The notes: a model not told the origin generated them from the sequence alone. Positions 16,168-24,912 are shown, numbered from the stretch's first letter. The stretch: 64,000 bases of DNA from Planctomycetales bacterium (GCA_030606285.1 JAUWGS010000006.1:62001-126000); one strand, 5' to 3'. Made by a program: numbers and translations.

Positions 16168-18020
16168 CCTGTTAGCGCCTCCTCAAAGTCCATAAGCCCA
16201 GCAATGGGAAACCGTGCCGTGGAACCGTCGCGGGTGGAGACTATCCTGTTCCATACCGTTCTGTAGGAAACCCACGGACGTTCTGTGTAAAGCAGAGAAG
16301 CCAGGGCTGCTGCTTCTGGTGCACATGCGGATGTCCCGCCAAACCAGTCATACTGCGTTGCATACTGCCAGTTGCCCGGAACTGAAGTAGTGCGCGATAT
16401 CCACGTGTCGAAGTTCCACCAGTCGTAATAGTGCTCCCGGAAATCATAGATTCCTGATACAGGATATGTTTGGTAGTAGTCGTACCGGTAATTGGAACCC
16501 CAGCCGTTAAGCCAGCGCCAGTACTGAGAGCCAGAATAGTTCGTTATGAGCCCCGATACACCCAGAACATTATCGTGAGCAGCGGGGTACGAGAGTGTGT
16601 TGCCGGGCGATTGCGGAACATTTCCGGCAGATGCCACATAGAGTCTATCATTACGCCACAAGTCCCGGTTGATGTTCTTCTTCAGGTTGAACCTATTGGA
16701 TGGGTAGCCCCACCAATACCAGGGGCGTTCCCCGCCGAAGCTCATATTGACCACTCGCACCCGTTCCCGCCATTGCCCGTGAGCGAACTTGAACCTCAGT
16801 GCCCTAACTGCTTTCACTTCACAGTCCGGATAGAACAATCCCTCAAAATTCTGTCTCATCCTTAGAGGAAGAACGAGGGTTCGTGGAGCAAGACTCGCTA
16901 CGCCTATGCCAGCGTTGTTAGTAGATGCGGTGATAAAACCACTTACGCGCGTTCCATGGGATGCCAGCCCCTGCCGCACCGGATCGTACCAGTTAGGCTC
17001 CCCTGCCCAGTATCGAACCCAATAACTTCTGCGATAGACATTTGCTCCGACCCAGCTTATCTTGCGGTAGAACCAAGGAAAGCCGAGAATATGGAAGTCC
17101 TCGTGCCATCGGTCCACGCCGTCGTCAATCACGGCGACAACTTGATCGGAGAACCAATTGCCAGGTGTGGACGGACCAAGCGGAACGCGCTGGCTCTGAT
17201 CCACTCCGAAAATGTTGATATGCCGTGTCTTGTTATCCCGATAGTAGTAGTCGTTTGGATTGGTGTTCCCTGTGTGCCACCTGTGTAGTCCATCAGAGAA
17301 AGCAGGCCAGACCGATTCAATAAGCTCGTGTGCTGCGAAGAAGTTGAAGGCATCATCAAAGGTCGGGAACTCGTTCTGGTCATACTCGAAATGAAACCAA
17401 GCGAGAGCATTGCCTAGCAGAACTTCATCCGGCGGCTCGAACCAGGACATGATTACGTGAAGGTTGTGGTCAGTGATGAACTGCTCGATATCACTCTGTG
17501 TTGCTGCGTCAACGAAATACGTGATGACCTCGCCATCAAAGATATTATAGATCTCATCATCTGGGCCGGTCCATTGGACGATAGGAGGATCATACTCGTT
17601 TTCCGGGTCGGGAATTCCTTGAGACAGGTCCTCATTGGTCACCAGGATACTACCGTCTTCAAGTTGATAGATTGCGGTAAACGGGTCGCTGCTGGAAAGG
17701 CGTTTCACCGTAGTGGTTCCACCTCCACCACCGGGGTCAGGCACAGTTTGTTGCCACAAAACCGGGCCCCAAGGCCCTATACTCTCAGCTTTAAAGTCGT
17801 ATAGGCTCTGCGGGTCCAAAGGCCCAGCGTCCTCGCCGGCCTCAAGCCAATCGCGTCCACCCAGCGGGTCGCCGCCTCCATCGCCACCGCCAGAGCCTGG
17901 GCCTGCCAGCCCCACTTCCTTGTCAGCGGGTTGCGTCGCGTCAGCGGTTTGCAGCGATGGGGTTTCTGAAGGGCTGTGGGTGCTGCCGCCGCAGGCGACA
18001 ATGAAGAGTGCGGCAAACAC
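16161..18020 (-). CDS. Subtilisin-like (S8) secreted peptidase, start disrupted by poly-G tract
   Basis: 619 residues in the open frame. The catalytic triad blocks are VVAVIDDGVDRWHEDFH (Asp), LASHGTRVSGFI (His) and FGGTSACAPEAAALASLL (Ser), with the oxyanion Asn region in VASAGNVPQSPGNTLSYPA. The visible start is GTG giving FAALFIVACGG, a truncated signal peptide with lipobox IVAC. A far better start lies upstream: ATG at 18081 preceded by GGGAGGAGGGA, encoding a basic N-terminus, but it is one base out of frame because of nine consecutive G residues on this strand (18050-18058). Either the tract varies in length (phase variation) or there is a sequencing error. The gene is AT-richer than its surroundings and Trp/Tyr-rich (YWRWLNGWGSNYRYDYYQTY). 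Confidence 0.88.
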   Translation of the reverse strand: MFAALFIVACGGSTHSPSETPSLQTADATQPADKEVGLAGPGSGGGDGGGDPLGGRDWLEAGEDAGPLDPQSLYDFKAESIGPWGPVLWQQTVPDPGGGGGTTTVKRLSSSDPFTAIYQLEDGSILVTNEDLSQGIPDPENEYDPPIVQWTGPDDEIYNIFDGEVITYFVDAATQSDIEQFITDHNLHVIMSWFEPPDEVLLGNALAWFHFEYDQNEFPTFDDAFNFFAAHELIESVWPAFSDGLHRWHTGNTNPNDYYYRDNKTRHINIFGVDQSQRVPLGPSTPGNWFSDQVVAVIDDGVDRWHEDFHILGFPWFYRKISWVGANVYRRSYWVRYWAGEPNWYDPVRQGLASHGTRVSGFITASTNNAGIGVASLAPRTLVLPLRMRQNFEGLFYPDCEVKAVRALRFKFAHGQWRERVRVVNMSFGGERPWYWWGYPSNRFNLKKNINRDLWRNDRLYVASAGNVPQSPGNTLSYPAAHDNVLGVSGLITNYSGSQYWRWLNGWGSNYRYDYYQTYPVSGIYDFREHYYDWWNFDTWISRTTSVPGNWQYATQYDWFGGTSACAPEAAALASLLYTERPWVSYRTVWNRIVSTRDGSTARFPIAGLMDFEEALTGW

Positions 18021-18049
18021 TGCAATGAGGGCGGCGCTAAATGCGCCTA

Positions 18050-18081
18050 CCCCCCCCCTGAATCATCTTACATCGTTTCAT
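18050..18081 (-). promoter_or_regulatory. Displaced start codon and nine-G tract of the subtilase
   Basis: On the minus strand an ATG (18081-18079) begins MKRCKMIQ and then reads into nine G (18058-18050). From this ATG to the in-frame GTG at 18020 is 61 nt, one more than a multiple of three. With eight G the frame would run MKRCKMIQGGVGAFSAALIA straight into the lipoprotein signal. A strong Shine-Dalgarno (GGGAGGAGGGA) ends 2 nt before the ATG. Confidence 0.7.
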
Positions 18082-18186
18082 CTTCCCTCCTCCCGATGAT
18101 AGGAGCTTTACAATACGTTACCATCTGTATTATACCCCCGAATCGAGTACTCCGCCTTGCGCGCCCGGCAATGCTCGGATTACAGT

Positions 18187-18215
18187 TTGCTACGGGATTG
18201 GCGCTGGACTATAAT
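18187..18215 (+). promoter_or_regulatory. gltX promoter, TTGCTA-17-TATAAT
   Basis: The -35 hexamer TTGCTA (18187-18192) and -10 TATAAT (18210-18215) are separated by 17 nt. The -10 ends only 6 nt before the GTG at 18222, so the transcript probably starts at the initiation codon. Confidence 0.6.
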
Positions 18216-18221
18216 CAGGCT

Positions 18222-19679
18222 GTGAAGAGGCTTCCCGTAAAACCACGCCTGCGCTTCGCACCCAGCCCCACAGGGCGGCTGCACGTGGGCAATCTGCGCA
18301 CGGCGCTTTTCAACTACCTCATTGCGAAGAAGCACGGCGGGAAGTTCATCCTGCGCATTGAAGACACCGACCGCGCCCGCAGCAAACGCATGTATGAGGA
18401 GGAGATTGAAGCCGGACTTGCGATACTTGACCTATTCTGGGATGAAGGGCCGGGCGTCGGCGGGCCTCACGAGTCCTACTTCCAGTCTCAGCGGAATGAC
18501 CTTTACGAAAACGCCGTACAGCGGTTGCTGGAAGGGGGGCACGCATACCGGTGCTTTTGCAGCCCCAAGCGGATCGGGGACCTGAAGCTCAAGCAGCGCA
18601 AGAACAGGCGCCCGCCGCGCTACGACCGGAAGTGCTTGAGCATCCCGGTGAAGGAAGCTAAAGAGCGGGCCGACGCGGGTGAGCCGCACGTGATTCGCTT
18701 CCGCTTGCCGGACTGCGGGGAGGTCGTAGTTCACGATGGCCTGCGCGGGGATATCAAGGTGGCGGTTTCAGCAATGGAGGATTTCATCATCCGCAAGACC
18801 AACGGGGACTTTACCTTCGATCTGCCAAACGTGGTGGATGACGCTGCGATGAAGATCTCGCTCGTTGTGCGCGGCGAGGAGCACATCACCAACACCGCGC
18901 GCCACTTGCTGTTGCGCGAGGCGCTAGATTTGGGGGATGTCCCGTACCTGCACCTGCCTTTAATCCTGGACCGCAACCGCCGGAAGCTGAGCAAGCGGGC
19001 TGGTGCGGTCACGCTTCGCGAGTTTGTGGAGATGGGGATTTTGCCGCGCGCCATGCGGAACGCACTGGCGTTCCTGGGATGGCATCCGGGGGGAGAGCGT
19101 GAGATATTCACGCTCCCGGAGCTGCTAGAGGAGTTTTCGATTGAGCGAATCTCACGGAGTCCCGCAATCTTCGACCCGGAGCGTCTGCTGTATTTCCACC
19201 GCGAGCACCTCAGGCTTACCACCTACGACAGGTGCAAGCCGCGATTCCTGCACCATCTGAGTGGGCTGAATGCGGAGGGAGTGACGGCTCTGAAGCACGA
19301 GGATCTGGCCAAGATCATATTCGACGAAATAGTGGAAAGCGGCGCGTACTTCTCTCTCGCTTCACGGATGTTCGCCTTTCTTGATAGCCGATTCAAGCCT
19401 ACGCGTGCAGCCAGGGACTGGGATGCGCATCTGCTGGCCGAGTTTGCGGCGCTGTGGGAGCATGTGCCCGCAAAGCGGATTGCCGGAAAGCCACAGGCCG
19501 CGAAGAAGCGCGTGAGTGACTTCCTGAAGCTGTCGGGAGAACCTAAGGCGCGCAACCTGCTCCACCCGTTACGGCTTGCCCTTACGAGCGAGGAGAAAGG
19601 AGTGAGCATCTACCTTGTGCTTGCCCTGTTGCTGCCGAAGATCGTGGCACAGAGGATTCACACGGCGTTAGGCGCCTGA
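18222..19679 (+). CDS. gltX: Glutamyl-tRNA synthetase
   Basis: Class I aminoacyl-tRNA synthetase, 485 residues from the GTG at 18222, the normal GltX length. The HIGH-type motif is in FAPSPTGRLHVGNLRTALFN and the KMSKS-type motif in NRRKLSKRAGAVTLREF. The family-specific block YRCFCSPKRI and the Glu/ATP-site LRIEDTDRARS are present, and the C-terminal anticodon-binding helical domain follows (residues about 310-485). The frame is open upstream to 17976, but that extension reads through the subtilase gene on the other strand and the promoter, so GTG is preferred. It charges tRNA-Glu; whether it also charges tRNA-Gln cannot be told here. Confidence 0.96.
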   Translation: MKRLPVKPRLRFAPSPTGRLHVGNLRTALFNYLIAKKHGGKFILRIEDTDRARSKRMYEEEIEAGLAILDLFWDEGPGVGGPHESYFQSQRNDLYENAVQRLLEGGHAYRCFCSPKRIGDLKLKQRKNRRPPRYDRKCLSIPVKEAKERADAGEPHVIRFRLPDCGEVVVHDGLRGDIKVAVSAMEDFIIRKTNGDFTFDLPNVVDDAAMKISLVVRGEEHITNTARHLLLREALDLGDVPYLHLPLILDRNRRKLSKRAGAVTLREFVEMGILPRAMRNALAFLGWHPGGEREIFTLPELLEEFSIERISRSPAIFDPERLLYFHREHLRLTTYDRCKPRFLHHLSGLNAEGVTALKHEDLAKIIFDEIVESGAYFSLASRMFAFLDSRFKPTRAARDWDAHLLAEFAALWEHVPAKRIAGKPQAAKKRVSDFLKLSGEPKARNLLHPLRLALTSEEKGVSIYLVLALLLPKIVAQRIHTALGA

Positions 19680-19736
19680 GCGAACAGGAAGTGCCGCTCT
19701 CGACCAGTGTTATCAGATGAACCTTGCGCGCTCCGG

Positions 19737-21368
19737 TTAGCCCGTTTTCTTGCGCGACTTCTTGCCCCCGGCTTTGCCGTTTGCGGAGAGAATCTTCTTG
19801 CTCTCGGCCTTGTCCACGTCCATTACATAGGCGATGCCGCTGATCCGCGCTGCTTCAGGCGTTAGCGCCGCAATATCGTCGCGCGTGATGTACTTCAGCG
19901 CGAACTTGCGGTTGCCGGCCATGAGCTGGCGCAAGCCCTGTGCAAGCCGCTCGTAGTAAGTGTAAAGCCCGAGCGCGCCAGTGGGGAGCTTCTCGAATTC
20001 GTCGTCGCCCAGCTCGTGCCTCAGGTCTGCCGCAGTGACGAATATCTCATCCTTGGTGTTGCCGAAACGCTCGATGTACACCGGCACCATGTTCTGCTCA
20101 ATGGTGCGCCCGATGGTCTTGCCCACCATCGCTGCGGCGATTGGCGCGCGTGCCATACCGATGAGCTTCACAAAAGGAGCGCCCATGGCGAGGCCCTTGA
20201 ATATCTGGTCTTCGAAGGTGAATCCGCCGGCGACAGCGATTGCGGGCACGTGCTCGCCACGATCGGCGAGCTGCTTGACGTACTCATAGAGCAGCGAGTG
20301 CAGCTCCACCGGCGGAACGCCCCATTCGTTCATCATCCGCCAGGGGCTCATACCGGTGCCGCCGCCTGCGCCGTCAACCGTGAGCAGGTCGATTCCGTAT
20401 TTGGACGCGTACTTGACCGCGCGGGCAAGGTCGGCCGGGCGGTAGGCGCCGGTCTTGAGGGAGACGTATTTTGCGCCGGCCTTGCGGAGTTCCTCGACAC
20501 GCTGGGCAAAGCCCTCCTCAGTAACCATGCCAACGCGAGAATGGCGCTCAAACTCCTTGAATGCGCCGCGCTCGAAGGCCTTTATCACGTTCTCGTCGGT
20601 GGGGTCGGGTATCACCACATATCCCCGCTCGTAGAGCAGCTGGGCCTTCTTCAGGTCGCGGACCTTCACCTCGCCGCCGATGTCCTTCGCGCCCTGGCCC
20701 CACTTGAGCTCCACACACTGGACGCCAAGCTCACTGATGGCGTATTCATGCACGCCCAGCCGCGTGTCCTCAATGTTAGCCTGCACGACAATGGCGCCGT
20801 AGCCGTCGCGCTGGTGGTCTTTGTAGAGCTTCACCCGGCGCTTCAGGTCCACCGTATCCACAACCTTGCCGTCCTTGATCACGGACTCGGGATCCATCCC
20901 CACGACGTTCTCGCCGATGGTCAGGCCGGTGCCGGCGAGCGCTGAGCCGATGGCCAGCCCCTCCCAGTTGTTCTTGGCGATGTTCGTTGAGCCAATGCCG
21001 GGGATCATGATCGGGAGCTTGAACTTCACGCCGTTATCATGGCCAAAAGCGACTTCAAGGTTGACCGCTGGGAAGACTGCCTTGTCGGAGTCGGCCTCGA
21101 TCCCATGGGCGCCAACTGCGGTTCCCATTATGTTGAAGTGGGAGTAGTCCACCGGGTAGGTTTTCTCCGCAGCCGTGGTTATCATGCCGAACGGTTGCGG
21201 GTAGATGACTTCGTGCCCTCGGTAAGCGGACTTGCCGATTTCGCACATACCGATGCAGCCGTCCACACAGGTTACGCACATTCCGGAGGCAGGTGTTACC
21301 GAGCCTTCGGTGCGGTTCTTGGTCAGAGTTGCGGCTGATGAGTTAACTCTTGAAAAGGTTGTAGACAT
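19737..21368 (-). CDS. gltB: FMN-binding glutamate synthase domain protein (archaeal-type GltB)
   Basis: 543 residues containing the FMN/Fe-S synthase domain of glutamate synthase without the glutamine amidotransferase domain. Key blocks are PIMIPGIGSTNIAKNNWEGL, CVELKWGQGAKDIGGEVKV, LLTVDGAGGGTGMSPWRMM and VAGGFTFEDQIFKGLAMGA. The N-terminus has a Cys cluster C-x2-C-x3-C-x3-C (MCVTCVDGCIGMCEIG) that could bind an Fe-S cluster. The C-terminus is Lys-rich. The domain reductively aminates 2-oxoglutarate; ammonia may come from a separate glutaminase. The gene starts 21 nt downstream of the HoxU-like gene, with AAGGAG before its ATG, and so appears to be the terminal member of the diaphorase operon. 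Confidence 0.88.
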   Translation of the reverse strand: MSTTFSRVNSSAATLTKNRTEGSVTPASGMCVTCVDGCIGMCEIGKSAYRGHEVIYPQPFGMITTAAEKTYPVDYSHFNIMGTAVGAHGIEADSDKAVFPAVNLEVAFGHDNGVKFKLPIMIPGIGSTNIAKNNWEGLAIGSALAGTGLTIGENVVGMDPESVIKDGKVVDTVDLKRRVKLYKDHQRDGYGAIVVQANIEDTRLGVHEYAISELGVQCVELKWGQGAKDIGGEVKVRDLKKAQLLYERGYVVIPDPTDENVIKAFERGAFKEFERHSRVGMVTEEGFAQRVEELRKAGAKYVSLKTGAYRPADLARAVKYASKYGIDLLTVDGAGGGTGMSPWRMMNEWGVPPVELHSLLYEYVKQLADRGEHVPAIAVAGGFTFEDQIFKGLAMGAPFVKLIGMARAPIAAAMVGKTIGRTIEQNMVPVYIERFGNTKDEIFVTAADLRHELGDDEFEKLPTGALGLYTYYERLAQGLRQLMAGNRKFALKYITRDDIAALTPEAARISGIAYVMDVDKAESKKILSANGKAGGKKSRKKTG

Positions 21369-21389
21369 CGCAGTCTCCTTGTTGGTTCC

Positions 21390-22067
21390 TCATTCCGTCT
21401 TTATTTCGCAGGCCACACAGGGTTCCATGTAGCACATCATATCGTCGAACTGCTCTTTTTCCACGCACGGCGGGCTGAGATTGGAGCAGGCGCCGCAGAT
21501 GGCCTTTTCGGGCTCGTTGTAGGTGCATCTGAGCTGGCAGGCCGGGCAGATGTACATGCAGGCTCCGCACTGCCGGCATTCCTCGGACGTAATATCGAAC
21601 GGGGTGCCGATGCTGCGCTTTTCCCCGCGCCCGCGAAAGCCGATGGCCTTGGCCATCATCTGTTCCTCGCACATCCGTACGCAGAGCCCGCACATGATGC
21701 AGTCCTCGTATTCCTGCTTGAAACGCTGCTGGCGGACGTTGTGCGCTGCAGCAAGGTCCTGGATGATCTTTGACTGGGGGCAACTCGCCAGCAGGAGTTC
21801 TATTACCATCTTGCGCGCCCGCAATACGCGCTCCGAAGCAGTTCGCACCTTCAACCCTTCTTCTGCGGGGTAAGTGCACGAGCTTACGAGCTTCGCTCGC
21901 GGCCCTTCGCCGATCTCCACCACGCACAGCCGGCAGGCCCCGTAGGGTGAAAGGCCCTCGTTGTAGCACAGTGTCGGAATGGGGAAACCGTAAAACCGCG
22001 CTGCTTCGAGCAGAGTAGTGCCTTCCTCCACCGAGACTTCCAGGCCGTTTAGCGTCAGCTTAATCAT
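21390..22067 (-). CDS. HoxU/NuoG-N-like 2Fe-2S and 4Fe-4S electron-transfer subunit
   Basis: 225 residues. The N-terminus is a plant-type [2Fe-2S] ferredoxin (residues 1-75): LCYNEGLSPYGACRLCVVEI followed by SSCTYPAEEG. Next is the NuoG-type region (residues about 80-115), then two 4Fe-4S motifs (EDCIMCGLCVRMCEE and EECRQCGACMYICPA). The C-terminal tail holds eight further Cys (CQLRCTYNEP, CGACSNLSPPC, MMCYMEPCVACE), more than in standard HoxU and possibly an extra cluster that contacts the glutamate synthase. It relays electrons from the NuoF-like subunit. It lies 22 nt downstream of that gene; no hydrogenase subunit is near. Confidence 0.88.
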   Translation of the reverse strand: MIKLTLNGLEVSVEEGTTLLEAARFYGFPIPTLCYNEGLSPYGACRLCVVEIGEGPRAKLVSSCTYPAEEGLKVRTASERVLRARKMVIELLLASCPQSKIIQDLAAAHNVRQQRFKQEYEDCIMCGLCVRMCEEQMMAKAIGFRGRGEKRSIGTPFDITSEECRQCGACMYICPACQLRCTYNEPEKAICGACSNLSPPCVEKEQFDDMMCYMEPCVACEIKTE

Positions 22068-22089
22068 TGGTTTCAGTTCCTGGTTCGCA

Positions 22090-23940
22090 CTAGGTTATGA
22101 CTACGGCGTCGGATTTGCAGACACTTTTACACGCACCACACTTAATGCACTTCTCGGCGTCAATAACGTGCAGCTCCTTGGGCTCTCCGTTAATCGCACC
22201 TTCGGGGCAGGCTTTGAAACAGAGATGGCAGCCGTCGCAGTTTTCGTTGATCGAGTAGGTGATAAGCGCCTTGCACACGCCAGCGGGACAGCGATGGTTG
22301 ACTATGTGCTCGACGTACTCGTCGCGGAAATAGCGCAAGGTAGAGAGCACGGGGTTAGGTGCCGTCTGGCCCAGACCGCACATAGTCGTGTCCTTCACTG
22401 CCAGGGCGAGTTCTTCGAGCAGGTCGAGCTGGTCGAGGATTCCCTCGCCCCTGGTGATGTCATCAAGAATCTCGTACATCCGCTGCGTGCCCTTGCGGCA
22501 GGTGAAGCATTTACCGCAGGACTCGTCCTTCAGGAAGCTCATGAAGTACTTGGCGACATCGACCATGCACGTGTGCTCGTCCATCACGATCATGCCGCCG
22601 GAACCCATGATGGAGCCGGCTTCCGTCAGGCTGTCGTAGTCAACAGGCAGGTCGAACCGGCTGGCAGGGATGCATCCGCCGGAAGGGCCGCCCGTCTGCA
22701 CGGCCTTGACCTCCGCGCCGTCGGCGGTGCCGCCACCTATGTCGTAGACGATTTCGCGCAGGGTAATCCCCATGGGCACTTCGACCAGGCCGGTGTTCCT
22801 TACCTTGCCGACCAGACTGAAGACTTTGGTTCCCGAGTTGCCCTCGGTCCCGATCTTCACATATTCCTTCGCGCCACGCTCGAAGATAACAGGTATGTTC
22901 GCCCAGGTTTCCACATTGTTTATCGCTGTTGGCTTCCCGTAGACCCCCTTCTGTATGGGGAACGGCGGGCGCTGGCGCGGCTCACCCATCAGCCCTTCTA
23001 TCGAGCGGATGAGGGCGGTTTCTTCGCCGCAGACAAATGCTCCGGCACCGCGCACCAGCTTGATGTCAAAGGAGAAGCCGGTACCCAGGATGTCGTCACC
23101 TAGTAGTCCCATCTCCCGAGCCTGCCTGAGGGCTATGATCAGATGCTTGATCGCCAGCGGGTACTCGTTGCGCACGTAGACGATACCGTTGGTCGCTCCG
23201 GTCCCGAAAGCACCGATGAGCATCCCTTCAATGATGCTGTGGGGATTCCCTTCGAGGACGCTGCGGTCCATATAGGCACCCGGGTCGCCCTCATCACCGT
23301 TGCACACGAGGAACTTGCCCTGCCCGTTGCGCTGGTTGGCCAGAAGCTCCCACTTCAGTCCTGTGGGAAAGCCGGCACCGCCGCGACCGCGCAACTGTGA
23401 AGCCTTGACCTCTGCCACCACGGCCTCTGGATCACCTTTCTCCAGAACACTCAGCAGCGATGAGTAACCGCCGACTACGATGTAGTTGAAGATCCTTATA
23501 GGGTCGACCTTCTGATTCCGGTTGATGAGCGTCCTCTTCTGTGGTCGGTAGAAGGGCAGATCTTCCAGCTTCTCAATAGATTCGCCGGTTGCGGGATCCT
23601 TATAAAGCAAGTCGTCAAGGACGCGGCCCTTATCCACAGCCTCCACGATTCGCGCCATGTCCTTTATGCTGACCCTTGGGTAGAAAGTGTTACGGGGCTC
23701 GATCAGCACTGAGGGTTCCATTTCGCAGTAACCGTGGCAGCCGGTGACCCGCAAATTGATGCGCTGCACCAGGCCCCGTTGAAGCAGCTCCCGCTTCGCG
23801 ATTCGTATCAAGTCATTGGCGCCGCTTGCCTGCCCGCAGGTCCCGGCGTTGATGATTATGACGGGGACCGTCGGATCCTGGTCGGCCACAAGACGGCTCT
23901 GAAGCTGCTTGAAGTCATCTAGCGATGTGAGCTTATACAT
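22090..23940 (-). CDS. NuoF/HndC-like NAD(P)H-binding diaphorase subunit
   Basis: 616 residues in the multidomain form seen in bifurcating hydrogenases. Residues 1-115: thioredoxin-like [2Fe-2S] domain (INAGTCGQASGANDL; CHGYCEMEPSV). Residues about 145-360: FMN/NADH domain with the glycine-rich SQLRGRGGAGFPTGLKWELL and VCNGDEGDPGAYMDR. Then the SLBB-type segment, the NuoF 4Fe-4S site (ESCGKCFTCRKGTQRM; TTMCGLGQTAPNPV) and two C-terminal ferredoxin motifs (CDGCHLCFKACPEGAI; CIKCGACKSVCKSDAV). It oxidises NADH or NADPH and passes electrons to Fe-S centres. The gene is 56 nt from the NuoE-like gene and 22 nt from the HoxU-like gene. Confidence 0.94.
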   Translation of the reverse strand: MYKLTSLDDFKQLQSRLVADQDPTVPVIIINAGTCGQASGANDLIRIAKRELLQRGLVQRINLRVTGCHGYCEMEPSVLIEPRNTFYPRVSIKDMARIVEAVDKGRVLDDLLYKDPATGESIEKLEDLPFYRPQKRTLINRNQKVDPIRIFNYIVVGGYSSLLSVLEKGDPEAVVAEVKASQLRGRGGAGFPTGLKWELLANQRNGQGKFLVCNGDEGDPGAYMDRSVLEGNPHSIIEGMLIGAFGTGATNGIVYVRNEYPLAIKHLIIALRQAREMGLLGDDILGTGFSFDIKLVRGAGAFVCGEETALIRSIEGLMGEPRQRPPFPIQKGVYGKPTAINNVETWANIPVIFERGAKEYVKIGTEGNSGTKVFSLVGKVRNTGLVEVPMGITLREIVYDIGGGTADGAEVKAVQTGGPSGGCIPASRFDLPVDYDSLTEAGSIMGSGGMIVMDEHTCMVDVAKYFMSFLKDESCGKCFTCRKGTQRMYEILDDITRGEGILDQLDLLEELALAVKDTTMCGLGQTAPNPVLSTLRYFRDEYVEHIVNHRCPAGVCKALITYSINENCDGCHLCFKACPEGAINGEPKELHVIDAEKCIKCGACKSVCKSDAVVIT

Positions 23941-23996
23941 TGGTTCTATCGTTCAGCACAACGAAGTGAATGTGCGTGAGGGCATCCGTTCATATA

Positions 23997-24845
23997 CTAA
24001 AGGTTGACCCCATCTACGTCGAGCGTATGACCTTTGCATCCGCGACGCGAGCATATTTGCACGACACCACCACCGCGGACGATCATCCTTACCATCGGCT
24101 CGCCGCACTCAGGGCAATCGGAGGCTCCGAGCAGCTCCCCGTGGCAGTGCGGGCAGAAGAAGTAGGCGACTGTGTTTTCGGGGATGGGATACTCGGAAGT
24201 GACGTTATAGCTTCCGTAAAGACTCGAAAGGCAGAGCCAGCCGTGCATTTTGCCAAACGAAACCGTGACCCGGATCGAGGGATGCCCGTCCACCAAATGG
24301 TCGGTATCCATCAGGCTGTGGTTGCATCGGGGGCAGTTCACTTCCATCGGGAAAACGCGCTCGTCAGTTCCGATTTCGACCTTTCCCAGTCCCTCCTTAG
24401 CCTGTTTGAGAATCTTTTTCACCGCAGCCGTACCGACTTTGGTGAAGTAACGCCCATCCACTGTGACAATCGGACCGAGCGCACAGGCCCCCAGGCAGTT
24501 GACGGTCTCAAGTGTGAATTCCTTGTCCGGAGTCGTTTCGCCCGCGCAAACGCCGAGCTGCCGTTCGAACTCCTCGGCTATCATCGGTCCGCCACGGACA
24601 TGGCAGGCTGTTCCCAGGCACACGGACACGAGGTGTTTGCCCCGGGGTTTCAGACTGAAAGCCCGGTAGAAAGTGGCGACTCCGTAGATATCAACCAGCG
24701 AGCGCCCGGTTTCCTCAGAGACTTCGCGCAGAGCTTCTTGTGGCAGGTAGTTGTATTTGGCCTGAATCCGTTCCAGAATTGAGATCAACCCGTCGTGATC
24801 TTCATCCTGCGTCTCAGTAGCCATCGGGGCATCGTTGTGGTCCAT
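23997..24845 (-). CDS. NuoE/HndA-like [2Fe-2S] subunit with C-terminal zinc-ribbon extension
   Basis: 282 residues. Residues 15-155 are a NuoE domain: ISILERIQAKYNYLPQEALR, IYGVATFYRAFSLKP, then VCLGTACHVRGG and VNCLGACALGP, whose four Cys form the [2Fe-2S] site. Residues about 175-282 are an extension with CPRCNHSL, FFCPHCHGELLGASDCPECG and CSRRGCKGH, which look like zinc ribbons and are absent from ordinary NuoE (about 160-180 residues). A promoter TTGATA-15-TATACT lies directly upstream with the -10 only 7 nt from the ATG, so the operon may start leaderless here. Confidence 0.9.
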   Translation of the reverse strand: MDHNDAPMATETQDEDHDGLISILERIQAKYNYLPQEALREVSEETGRSLVDIYGVATFYRAFSLKPRGKHLVSVCLGTACHVRGGPMIAEEFERQLGVCAGETTPDKEFTLETVNCLGACALGPIVTVDGRYFTKVGTAAVKKILKQAKEGLGKVEIGTDERVFPMEVNCPRCNHSLMDTDHLVDGHPSIRVTVSFGKMHGWLCLSSLYGSYNVTSEYPIPENTVAYFFCPHCHGELLGASDCPECGEPMVRMIVRGGGVVQICSRRGCKGHTLDVDGVNL

Positions 24846-24852
24846 GCCGTGT

Positions 24853-24873
24853 AGTATACCTCTTGCAGAGGGC
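24853..24873 (-). promoter_or_regulatory. -10 region of the diaphorase-glutamate synthase operon
   Basis: Minus-strand TATACT occupies 24853-24858, 7 nt from the ATG at 24845. A TTGATA 15 nt further upstream may be a short-spaced -35. Lack of any ribosome site in the 7 nt suggests a leaderless transcript. Confidence 0.45.
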
Positions 24874-24912
24874 TATCAAGGTATTCGCAGGCAGTTACCG
24901 CCAGATTCTGTA

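Noticed and set aside
17976-18221. N-terminal extension of glutamyl-tRNA synthetase
   Set aside because: It would run through the start of the subtilase on the other strand and the gltX promoter; the family starts at about the GTG at 18222.
20016-20945. 309-codon plus-strand frame over the glutamate synthase gene
   Set aside because: The minus-strand gene shows full family conservation; the plus-strand translation has none.
22018-23103. 361-codon plus-strand frame over the NuoF-like gene
   Set aside because: Shadow frame in GC-rich coding sequence; no recognisable domain.
19737-24845. Hydrogenase or formate dehydrogenase locus
   Set aside because: The diaphorase subunits resemble Hnd/Hox proteins, but no H-cluster or Ni-Fe or molybdopterin subunit is encoded nearby.
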